Assembly (NCBI GenBank): GCA_024663395.1
Contig: JANFAH010000010.1
Span: forward strand, 1,116,001-1,180,000
DNA: 64,000 nucleotides
Source of the DNA: Pisolithus tinctorius
Lineage: Eukaryota > Basidiomycota > Agaricomycetes > Boletales > Pisolithaceae
Direction of reading: 5' to 3'
A program made the position numbers and the translations under genes. Positions 55,151-64,000 of the stretch are shown here, one piece after another. Below the pieces are notes generated by a model, which worked only from the letters and a program-made list of their open reading frames with translations, searched no databases and was not told where the DNA came from. Numbering within the stretch: position 1 is the first letter of the stretch; each line of letters opens with the position of its first letter.

Positions 55151-55158
55151 ACCTATTT

Positions 55159-56529
55159 TTATGTCTTGGGGGTAGAACCCAAACCTGAGACTGGTGTGGC
55201 CTCAGTGGTGGCTGCAGCACAAGCCTTGGCCTTTCTGGCTTTCTTGGGGCATTTATCAGCAAAGTGACCAGACCCTCCACAGAACATGCAGAGGTTCCTG
55301 TCTATGTGATGCTTGCATTCTTCTGGGGTGAGCTTCCCATCCTTCCTGAGTTTGCTAGGCTTGGGCTTGGACGAGTTGCTGTTATTACCCAGCTTGGACT
55401 GGGTGGAACTGGTGTTGTTGTTGTTGTTGCTGGTCTTGGCTTTCTCTTGACCAGTCTTGGCTTGATTGCTGTTGCCAGAGCCTCCAGACTTATTGTTGCT
55501 GGAGTTGGATGAGCCTTGGTGCTTACTTGCCCATTGGACTTCTTCCTTGTGCTCCCAATAGCACACATCTATCTCTTGGGCAAGGTGGAAGAGCTTGTGT
55601 AGAGTCCAGGGCTTGCCAACCCAATAGACCTCATCTTTGATTCAGTCTGGGAGGCCAGAGTAGACATGATGGCACAGTGCACCATCTCCATAGCCCCAAA
55701 CTTGCAAGGCAAGCCAGTTGAAGTCCACTACATACTTGTTGATGTGCTGACTATCTTTCATATGTAAATGGTCAAGCTGACTCTTGGTGTCAGCAACTGG
55801 ATTGTGCAGACTGAAGGTGGTTTGTAATTCTAGGACAAACTCCCTCCAGGAGTCCATCCAGAGAGGCTGGTCATCAGGGTCATCAGGTCTGAGCAAGTCC
55901 AGCTCAAACCATTCTAAGGCCATACCTTTGAGGTAGGATTGGGTGAAGATGACCTTGGTGCAGTTGGTCCTGAAATCCCAGGGTCAGTCTTGGAAATTAA
56001 GTTCACACTGGATGAGGAAAGCATGAAGTTTCTTGGGATCAGTACCATCAAAGGTATCGGGCTCGTGCAACTTGGTCCTGCTTGAGGACTCAGGACTAGT
56101 GTGGGCATTACAAGCCAACAGTTTGATGGCCACTGCAAGGTTATCCAGGACCATAATGGCAGGTTCAGTGTCTGGATCTGGGAAGTCTGGATCATCCTCC
56201 AGATCATTATCTTCCAGATTATCATCACCTGGCCCATCATCACCAGGACCATTGCTGGGGTCATCATTATCAGGGTTGTTGTCATCATCATTGTCTGGCC
56301 CATCATTGCTGGGATCATCCTTGGGGATGGGAGCAGTGGGACAACATGGGGTGGGGGTATTAGATGTCTGGGCTGAAAAGCCCCTGAAAGGACTAACAGG
56401 ATCTGGGGAGCACCTAGTGGTGCCCAAGGCAGCTAGTGCTGTCTCACAGCAAGTTCCACTGGCTGAGGCAGAGTCAGGGTTGGTAGCAGAATGGCCATGG
56501 GGAGGTTGGAAATGAGTCTTGGTTGCCAT
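55159..56529 (-). pseudogene. gag: Gag of element C
   Basis: The ATG at 56529 opens MATKTHFQPPHGHSATNPDS. A strongly acidic Asp/Asn repeat region follows (PDNDDDNNPDNDDPSNGPGD), then SRTKLHEPDTFDGTDPKKL, the capsid region (GMALEWFELDLLRPDDPDDQ, CHHVYSGLPD with a stop at the usual Trp), and an Asn/Ser-rich linker. Zinc knuckle CMFCGGSGHFADKC lies near 55280. It ends GLGSTPKT. Stops near 55985 and 55640. Confidence 0.87.
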
Positions 56530-56564
56530 GATATGTTAGACCCACACAAGTGGCAAGTCTGAAA

Positions 56565-56781
56565 TACTGTCAAGTTCATGGTTGTCTGGGTTGAGGCCAG
56601 ACTGGAGACCAAAGTGGGCACAAGGCCAAGGGGCCAGGATTGAGAGGAGAGACAAAGGTACAGATGGGTGGACTGATTGGACTTAGCAACTGAGGTTACA
56701 GTGCTATTCCCTTGCATGGGTCTCAGTCTGAGTCCAAGGCTGAGGTGGGGTTAACAGGATAAACTTAGTTGATTTCAGACT
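56565..56781 (-). promoter_or_regulatory. Self-priming pair of element C
   Basis: On the + strand AGTCTGAAAT (56566-56575), two bases inside the LTR end, is complementary to ATTTCAGACT (56772-56781). The latter lies about 30 nt after the TATATAAAC box (near 56812) in transcript sense. 10 of 11 positions pair. Truncated element D keeps the same primer site. Confidence 0.65.
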
Positions 56782-57093
56782 GAAGAGTACAGGCCAAGTA
56801 TCTATGAGTTTATATACTAGAGACAACTATAGTACAGAGACTGGTAATGCCAGTCTTGCAAAGATCGCTAAGACAATTGGTAAGACAAGGATTAGTAATG
56901 TATGACTAATGTGACAGAGACTGGGACAGGGTGGACCAGGGACAGGACTGGGCAGGGTTCAACTGAAGTGACAGGCACTGCAAAGCAGTGTATACCATGC
57001 TAGACCATCTGGGGTTGAGGGATTGGCAAGGCCAAAGCTGGACTGAATGAACATGAGACTGAGTCCAGCCAGGGTCAAGACATGGCTATGACA
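56578..57093 (-). repeat. 5' LTR of element C
   Basis: 516 bp, TGTCAAGTTCATGG...GGCTATGACA, closely matching 49579-50104 with differences mostly C/T and G/A. Confidence 0.9.
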
Positions 57094-57217
57094 GCAGCAC
57101 AGCCACTCATGCAAAGGCAAAATTCTATTACTAGTCATGCCTCCTATGTACTAGAATCACTATTTCAGGCAGCATCCTACACTGATTGCTCCCCCTCCCT
57201 CTGAGTCTTGAAGGCCC

Positions 57218-57817
57218 TTGACTGCAAATTCTCCCCTGGCCTCCTCCATGCCATTGTCCCCTCTGGCATTGTCATCATCATCATCATCATCATCATCCCT
57301 GTCCTTCAACTCCCTCCACAGAGCAGATCAACCTTGTGCCTGTTGCCTCTCAGGCCCCAACCCTCAATCCTGCAAGTCTCATGGCTTGCCTTCATCATCT
57401 TCTATGGTCAATCCTGTCACCACATTCAGTGTTTCCACCAATGAATTAGCTGTTACCATGAATTGTGTTGAGGCAATTGCCTACTTCACTCAGGATATAC
57501 CTCCCTCTCCTACTCAAAGTGAACTTGAGGCTGCTGAACCTCTAACCCCCTCCAACCCATGCTACCATCAAGCATGCTACATCTGTTGCCACCTCAGGCA
57601 TATCCAAGTAAACCATAACCTCTATGAGTGCCCCTTGTGTCATACCACTTGTCCTGGGCATACACAAGCCCAGTGCCCTTCTTTATGCCCCTCTCTTAAT
57701 GAAAGAATCTCTACCCCTAGGCTGGTAGATGATCATACCCTCATCAGAAGTGAGGAAAACAATGAGTCCAATAACAACTATGACTTTGATGACTCCACCA
57801 TCTCCAACATGACCTGA
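57218..57817 (+). CDS. Zinc-knuckle-like protein at the 3' end of an LTR element
   Basis: 199 residues: Ser-rich start, then CVEAIAYFTQDIPPSPTQSE, a Cys/His cluster ACYICCHLRHIQ...LYECPLCHTTCPGHTQAQCP, and an acidic Asn/Asp tail (NNYDFDDSTISNMT). The CPxC...PGHxxxxCP wording resembles Gag zinc knuckles. The stop is at 57815-57817, 50 bp before a purine run and an LTR. No protease or RT is nearby, so it could be the tail of a gag-only (non-autonomous) LTR element. The start is uncertain. Confidence 0.5.
   Translation: MTANSPLASSMPLSPLALSSSSSSSSSLSFNSLHRADQPCACCLSGPNPQSCKSHGLPSSSSMVNPVTTFSVSTNELAVTMNCVEAIAYFTQDIPPSPTQSELEAAEPLTPSNPCYHQACYICCHLRHIQVNHNLYECPLCHTTCPGHTQAQCPSLCPSLNERISTPRLVDDHTLIRSEENNESNNNYDFDDSTISNMT
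57268..57297. repeat. CAT/ATC microsatellite
   Basis: About nine uninterrupted CAT/ATC trinucleotides within the Ser codons of the zinc-knuckle-like frame. Confidence 0.85.
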
Positions 57818-57871
57818 GAACCTTACAGAGAGTAGTTGAAGTTGGGGACTTCAACCTTAGAAGGGGGGTAA

Positions 57872-58419
57872 TGTTACATTTCACCTCATTTTTGCCTGCT
57901 GTCTGCCTCATTTCCTTTCTGTTGGACTTACTTTTCCTTTTACAGCTGTCTCCTCTCTGCTCTGATGGCCTTCTACTTCCACCAGTAGTGTTTGCCCCTT
58001 GTACCTCATTGTGGACATGCATCATTATTGTTCAACTAATAGCATATTTAGCTCAGTTACATGCAGTGGCCTCATGGTCTGCCTCTGTACAGTATTTAGA
58101 CTGCTGGCTCAAGTCCTGGAACTCTAGACTTGAGCTGCTCAATTATACACAGTGTTCCCTCAGAACTTTGTGTAGAAATATCTGTAGGCTACTTCAGTAG
58201 TGAACAAACTACTGAGTGTATTACTGTACCTGTAGGCTACTACAGGATGTCAGTATAGTAGAATACTTGTAATATGAACAGACTTACCCTCAGTAGTTTG
58301 TTCGCTACTGAGGGAATACTAGAGGAAATACTACAAGTGTGTGCGCTATTTCAGCTTATGTAAGCAGCCAAAACATCGCACAGTGGTCAAGTACCACAGG
58401 GGCACTTTATGCTCCAACA
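57872..58419 (+). repeat. LTR-like sequence (probable 3' LTR)
   Basis: A purine run AGAAGGGGGGTAA precedes TGTTACATTTCACC; about 548 bp later GCTCCAACA gives matching inverted ends (TGTT/AACA). No second LTR was found in the window, so the borders rest on the polypurine tract and end motifs only. It contains the hairpin module at 58180-58385. Confidence 0.5.
58180..58385. repeat. Structured hairpin module, copy 2
   Basis: TCAGTAG-TGAACAAA-CTACTGA, CTGTAG-GCTA-CTACAG and CCCTCAGTAG-TTTGTTCG-CTACTGAGGG, then GCTTATGTAAGCAGCCAAAACATCGCAC. The first and third hairpins are near reverse complements of each other. Confidence 0.65.
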
Positions 58420-60560
58420 CTTTGCCCTCAGTGTCCCTAACCAGGTCCACTCTTACTGGTGTTGCCTAAAAACCTTCTGTCATTTACAGAGGTTACCACA
58501 GCTGTTGCTTGGTAACAACCTTAGTGTGCAACTGAGCTTAACCTACATCTCAACTTCAGTCTTAGTGTAACACCATTTTCATAAGCATTGAGGCTGAACT
58601 TGTTCTCCAAATCATTCAAGCTAAAAGCCACTCAGACCTGGTCATCCCAGGGACATCTGGCCATGTCCCAAGGCTATTTATTTGCCTACTTTGACAGGTG
58701 TGCTCATCTTCCTGGATGATCATGAAAGCTACATATGTTTTTCTGATCAGAAGTGGCATTTCAATGTGAATATGAGCTGATATTCTGCAAGATACTCTTA
58801 ATTATTGAGTGTGATAGTCCCTGGAAGAATTTCCTCCTGAACAAGTAGTCATCTCAGGGGTATTCATTGCCCACAATGCTTCATGTATACAAGGCTCAGA
58901 AAATCTTGCAAATAATTTTTATTTGTGTCTTGAAACAATGTAAATACCATATAGTACACTTCACACATGCAAGCTTGAGATAACACCCCACAACCTTACA
59001 CTAGCCATGTTGCAGTGGAGATTGGATATTGAACATCCCATATAAATTGATAATAAGCTATAGTCCCATACCCCAACATGCTACTCTTGTATTTGATCAT
59101 ACATAGATTTCATTGGCCTTCCGGCTCTATCAACAGTTGCTTTGCTGCAAACATTGAAAACATCTTAGAATAATAACTCCATAAATGGTGAAAATATCCA
59201 CATACAACAGTATGCACACAGATGTTTTGAGATTCAATGGTTAATACCACTGGACACATTTGTGAGAAATGTGACATTGTGGTGGCAGTTTGGATGTATA
59301 TGGAACTTTGGAGATTGTTGTATAAATTGCCAGATTCCAGCAATCTATATGGGGTTATACAAAGGCAGCATGAATTCTCAACTTCTGATGGCAAGAAATC
59401 AGGTCTCAAATTTGAAGGTTGCATAGGACTATACAAGAGGACATGAATGTACACAATAACAAGCAGATTCCAAATTTCACAGGATTCTCCAAAGCAATAG
59501 GGGATTTCAAAAAAGACATGGGAAAGCATTGAAATGCTGCAAATCAAATCATCACACTGGTTAGCAGATGGAAAGTGAGGGACTTGCCAAGAACAGTGAA
59601 GTGCATAAGGGCTGAAATTGTCTTGTCTCATTTCAGGAATTTCTTTGCTGTGGACAGTCAAAAATAGGACTTCCATCATTGTGGTAAAAAATATGTCTTA
59701 CACATCTGGTTTGCCTGTGCTATACCCACAAGCATGGTGCATAAATCATCCACATTTTCACTGTGCTGCTTGAAGGCTGCTGCAATGTTTGCAATAACAG
59801 TATTCTGGACACCTGATTCCTGATATTTTCTGACAATCACTGTCAGATCCTGATGCAAATCCTTCCTTGTATTACCCCCATCCTTGACCTGCAACTGGAA
59901 AAACAAGTATTCAAAGACAATTACACACCCTGTAATCATGAGCTTCAGATTCAAGCAACATCAAAAGAGATAATTTATCAATGGCATGTTCTGCAAGTGC
60001 CAACAGGGAAGGCTGCCTTGACATGGACAATGTAGGGATGGAGAAGGAATAGTCTCCACATCTGATGGGTAGCTATGACCAACCAATTCAACACATCATA
60101 GACAGCAAGGGAAAGAAAGGGAATTGAAACATACCACCTGACAAGACATCAAGGGTAAAACAGGAACCAATGTTAAAGTAGGCAAAAGAGTGACAAACCA
60201 ACTGTAAAACATATGGGCAATGAATGTGTGGGATGTAGAACAAAACCTTACATTCTGGAAATGGGTTAAAATTGGTCAGGATTTTAGAAGAATTATGAGA
60301 ACTAACATGCTGGGAGAGATGCAAGAGATGAAATAAGAAAAAAGGCATACTCCATGGGAAGATTGTACCTACATCCTAACACAATGTCTCAGCAATATTG
60401 TTGGGATACATGCACTGATCAAGCTCACCATCTATTTGATGAGAAGACCTTGTGAGAAGCAGGCTAAATGGGCAATTTCCACAACACTCACTCTCTAAGA
60501 CCCAGAGGCCAAGTGAAACAGTAAGTTTTGTGAATATATATTTTCCTACAGCAGATACTA
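58420..60560. other. A/T-rich stretch without recognised gene
   Basis: Two minus-strand open frames stand out: 59110-59679 (189 residues, no motif) and 59676-59954 (92 residues, QVKDGGNTRKDLHQDLTVIV...NVDDLCTMLVGIAQ, helix-like). They lie end to end and could be exons of a decayed gene, but I recognise no family. Confidence 0.35.
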
Positions 60561-60689
60561 CCCCAACATCACTCACATCCTATGAATGCAAATGCAATGG
60601 GGTAGGAGAAAAAATCACAATCAGTAACCATCCAGGGCCACCATTTTTCATCTGTCCACTCACATACTATGCATGCAAGTCAAGCAAAG

Positions 60690-61930
60690 CAGTGGTGAAT
60701 ATAGTCAGCATGCATCCATCACCATCTGCCATGACTCCACTCACAAGCTATGAACCCCAGTCCAACAGGGTGGGAGTGAACATGTCAGCATGCATCCACC
60801 ACCATCTGCCATAACTCCACTCACTCCCTAGGAGCCCCAGTCCAACAGGGTGGGAGTGAACATGTCAACATGCATCCACCACCATCTGCCATGACTCTAC
60901 TCACTTCCTATGAACCCCAGTCCAACAGGGTTAGAGTCAACATGTCAGCATGCATCCACCACCATCTGCCATGACTCCACTCACTGCCTATGAATCCCAG
61001 TCCAACAGGGTTGGAGTGAACATGTCAGCATACATCCACCACCATCTGCCATGACTCCACTCACTCCCTATGAACCCCAGTCCAACAGGTTTGGAGTGAA
61101 CATGTCAGCATGCATCCACCACCATCTGCCATGACTCCACTCACTCTCTATGAACCCCAGTCCAACAGGGTGGGAGTGAACATGCATCCACCACCATCTG
61201 CCATGACTCCACTCACATGCTATGAACCCCAGTCCAACAGGGTGGGAGTGAACATGTCATCATGCATCCACCACCATCTGCCATGACCCCACTCACTCCC
61301 TATGAACCCCAGTCCAATAGGGTGGGAGTGAACATGTCATCATGCATCCACCACCATCTGCCATGACTCCACTCACTGTCTATGAACCCCAGTCCAATAG
61401 GGTGGGAGTGGACATGTCAGCATGCACCCAATACCATCTGCCATGACTCCACTCACATACTATGAACCCCAGTGCAACAGGGTGGGAGTCAACATGTCAT
61501 CATGCATCCACCACCATCTGCCATGACTCCACTCACATACTATGAACCCCAGTCCAACAGGGTGGGAGTGAACATGTCAGCATGCATCCACCACCATCTG
61601 CCATGACTCCACTCACTCCCTATGAACCCCAGTGTAACAGGGTGGGAGTCAACATGTCAGCATGCATCTACCACCATCTGCCATGACTCCACTCACTCCC
61701 TATGAACCCCAGTCCAACAGGGTTAGAGTGAACATGTCATCATGCATCCACCACCATCTGCCATGACTCCACTCACTGCCTATGAACCCCAGTGCAATGG
61801 GGTGGGAGTGAACATGTCAGCATGCTTCCACCACCATCTGCCATGACTCCACTCACAAGCTATGAATCCCAGTCCAACAGGGTGGGAGTGAACATGTCAA
61901 CATGCATCCACCACCATCTTCAATGAATCA
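60690..61930. repeat. 80-bp minisatellite, about 16 copies
   Basis: CATGTCAGCATGCATCC-type starts at about 60781, 60861, 60941, 61021, 61101, 61181 (a 72-bp unit), 61254, 61334 and on to 61894. The consensus contains CACCACCATCTGCCATGACTCCACTCAC and CTATGAACCCCAGTCCAACAGGG. 80 bp is not a multiple of three and the array is not coding. More degenerate copies reach back to about 60570. Confidence 0.93.
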
Positions 61931-62043
61931 ACTTACATCCTGTTAATCACAGTCAAACACAACAGTAACAATCACCTTCAGCATCAGTTATACTTGCCCC
62001 TGCAGAATTTCACACACCTCCTATGACCTAATTAGCCTCTCAT

Positions 62044-63700
62044 TCACCCAAAAGACTGGTTGCTCACAAATGGGAACCATACTCCAAGGGCATAGGCTAA
62101 CTTATCCAGTTGAATATGATCCACCTCTTTGCTCATGCTTCTTTTCAATGTCCTTTCTGTAGTCAGCACCCTGTAGAGCTTGATTTTTACCACTCACTTC
62201 ATTATGGCAAATTCCATGCACAGTCCCAAGTTTGACTGCTGTGATGATATAAGCAGTCCTTGCAGCCCCTCCTCTGTCAAAGCATTTGCTGTGCATTTCA
62301 ATAGCCCTTCACAATCTGCACTCTCCTGTTCCATGCCTTAAGAGACACATGTTAATCCACAGTTGTTTTTATCCATGACTTACTTACCAGTGAGCATCAG
62401 GTAGTTTTGAGGTGGAAACTTCAGTTCATTCAACCACCCTTTGATCTTTTCCAGACAGCCCTTTTGCAGCTGTTTTTCTACCTCTGTTGCCCCTTTCATT
62501 GCATCATCTATAGTTAATCCCCTTCTCATAAGCTCCTGAACTGCATCAAGATTTAAGGTGTCTGCCTTTGTTAGTAGCACAATCACAGGAACTGTGCAAA
62601 TCCTCAATCTTTGCACTAAGTGGGATGCAATATTTGTGTACACATACCATGTCCTGAATCACACTCATTGAAGAACTTCCTTTCAGCAGCCATCACCATC
62701 CTATGGCTTTCATTCAAAGGAATGCAATACCTAAATCAAATACAAGGACCAGGTCAGTGCATTTCCAGGCATGCTAGTCAGACATGTCCCTACCAAATTG
62801 CATGTATTCTCCTCTCCAGTTTAGTGGCCTTAGCTTGATCTGCGACAAACTTCTTCATCTCATCAAACTCTTCCTCGCTCCCCGCCTCGAATCCACATGA
62901 GTCATGGAACACAAAGTGCGGGTTACTTTTAAACACTAGCTCATCCTCAATGTTATGGTAGCCATGCTGCATAAGTTTGATGTGAGGCACCATGTAATTT
63001 CATGTGGTGGCCTTACCCCCAGTGAACCCCGCACTGCCCCAGTATCAACCCGGCAAAATGACATGTTGATAAGTACGAAGCACATAACACACCCACACAT
63101 ACCTTCTTTCCTTTTCCGTCGAAGATCTCAGGCTGATCCGTAGTGTTACAGACCCGCTGTAAAATAGTCGTTTTACCTGCATTTGCTCTGCCCATCACAA
63201 GAATGCGAAAACGAGGGATGTGATCAATCTGCTTTTTGGCCTCGGTAGGATCTAAGCGATAGTCTGAGGCCCGTGTAGGGACGACTGCATCCGGAGAAAC
63301 TGAAGGAGAGACTTCAGTGGGGAGTAATATACCAGCATTGCGACTCAGGGGTAGAGAATGGATGCGATCAATCTGCTTTTTGGCCTCGGCAGGATCTAGG
63401 CGGTCGTCTGAAGCCCGTGTAGAGATGACTGCATGCGAAGTAACATGAAGGAGTGGCTTCAGTTGGAATCGGAACTAGTAACACACCAGCATTGCCACTC
63501 GGGGTTTGAGAAGGGATGCCATCAATCTGCTTTTTGGCCTCGGTAGGATCTAAGCAATCATCTGAAGCCCGTGTAGGGACGACCGCATCCGGGGCACCTG
63601 AAGAAGTGGCTTCGGTGGGGAATATCACACCAACACTGCCACTCGGAGGTTGAGAATGCCGCAACGAATGCCACCAGGAACGAAGAGAGCACGGCGCCAT
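62044..63700 (-). CDS. P-loop GTPase (Agaricomycete G-domain protein), multi-exon
   Basis: IPRFRILVMGRANAGKTTILQ (P-loop, near 63200) runs to GKGKK. An intron (about 62967-63102) leads to HGYHNIEDELVFKSNPHF and switch II HDSCGFEAG. A GTAGGG intron leads to WYCIPLNESHRMVMAAERKFF. A GTATGT intron leads to VPVIVLLTKADTLNL (TKAD, the G4 base-recognition motif). One intron later comes ESADCEGLLKCTANALTEEG, QGLLISSQQSNLGLCMEFAI, and after a 41-nt intron TLKRSMSKEVDHIQLDKLAY with TGA at 62044-62046. The G motifs and splice phases all fit the family. The N-terminus before IPRF lies in tandem repeats and is uncertain (ATG at 63700 or 63168-63370). Substrate unknown. Confidence 0.85.
63222..63660. repeat. 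144/152-bp tandem repeats in the GTPase N-terminal region
   Basis: ATCAATCTGCTTTTTGGCCTCGG recurs at about 63222, 63366 and 63518. Read on the minus strand each copy encodes variants of VVPTRASD-LDPTEAKKQID. The first period (144) keeps frame; the second (152) shifts it. Confidence 0.8.
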
Positions 63701-64000
63701 GGCGATGTGAAGATGAGCAAAAAGGTCTTAGGATGTCTCGAGCAGTAGTGTGCTATGACTGTAGGGAACGATGGTGGTGATGTGCGAAGGGCAAACGACT
63801 GCGGAGTCAAGTTGCGTTGAATCAATGTGCCTATCTGTGGTGCGCAGCCTGACACGCTACGACCACCAAGTTCCCATTGGACCGTCCCATTTCTTCTCGT
63901 CGTCTGACCCCGTCCCGGTGATGCATCGGCAAGGGAAAGACTCGACCATCGATCCTCCCTTGCTATGTTCGAGTGCTCATAGCAATGCCAGGGAAGCTTG
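63701..64000. other. Right edge, no gene called
   Basis: CpG-rich sequence upstream of the GTPase gene, likely its promoter. Nothing else recognised. Confidence 0.3.

Larger units (their letters stand above)
49579..57093 (-). mobile_element. Full-length Ty3/gypsy chromovirus (element C) with antisense gene
   Basis: LTRs 49579-50104 and 56578-57093 (TGTCAAGTTCATGG...GCTATGACA). Flanking 5-mers ACAGC and GCAGC differ by one transition. Minus-strand order: gag 55159-56529, pol 51534-55150. A 1.4-kb segment with a plus-strand Zn-cluster gene follows, then polypurine tract TAAGAGGGGGATAC and the 3' LTR. It is inserted in the gag-like gene of the DIRS-like element. Decayed: integrase and RNase H have lost catalytic residues. 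Confidence 0.9.

Noticed and set aside
59110..59954. Two end-to-end minus-strand frames as a real two-exon gene
   Set aside because: No recognisable motif, A/T-rich context and no family support; left as unassigned.
60690..61930. Regular repeats resembling a CRISPR array
   Set aside because: The 80-bp units are contiguous, without unique spacers, and the genome is eukaryotic. It is a minisatellite.

Overview
The window reads as a repeat-rich stretch of a filamentous basidiomycete genome, most likely an Agaricomycete. Evidence: genes split by short GT-AG introns (about 38-60 nt), several Agaricomycete-type orphan protein families, a KDZ transposase, a PIF/Harbinger element with a Myb/SANT partner gene, and chromodomain Ty3/gypsy retrotransposons. 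A Zn-cluster protein inside one retroelement belongs to a family I know mainly from Boletales; that placement is tentative. I see no rRNA, tRNA, CRISPR array or bacterial-type operon.

Layout. 1-11.1 kb is CpG-rich and gene-bearing on the + strand: an RNase H1 N-terminal-like gene, a gene starting MGRPKLY, and a large gene (3110-11136) cut by a young 5.83-kb Ty3/gypsy chromovirus (3567-9398). 11.2-40.8 kb is a nest of transposons in a 43-44 bp minisatellite array. Into that array went a foldback/MITE-like palindrome (11771-12596), a 4.17-kb TIR element (12896-17067), a 4.84-kb Harbinger element (17402-22236, itself carrying a 1.8-kb repeat 'R') and an 18.3-kb Ty3/gypsy element B (22253-40574, minus strand). 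B is split by a 10.7-kb KDZ DNA transposon (24778-35463) with about 600-bp TIRs and an exact 8-bp target duplication. 41.8-58.4 kb is a second nest: truncated gypsy D, a second copy of R, a decayed non-gypsy (DIRS-like?) retroelement on the minus strand, full-length gypsy C (49579-57093) with an antisense Zn-cluster gene between pol and its 3' LTR, and the 3' end of another LTR element. 60.7-61.9 kb is an 80-bp minisatellite. 62.0-63.7 kb returns to CpG-richer sequence with a multi-exon P-loop GTPase gene on the minus strand.

How it works together. Most of the middle is transposon sequence in decay. CpG is almost erased there (none found in 35401-37320), many stops sit where CGA arginine codons are expected, and catalytic residues are lost. 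The young element near the left end is still CpG-rich and nearly intact. Three gypsy elements each show a possible 10-11 nt self-priming site two bases inside the 5' LTR, paired to the presumed start of their own transcript, as in the Tf1/sushi group. The KDZ element carries two further Agaricomycete protein families as apparent cargo.
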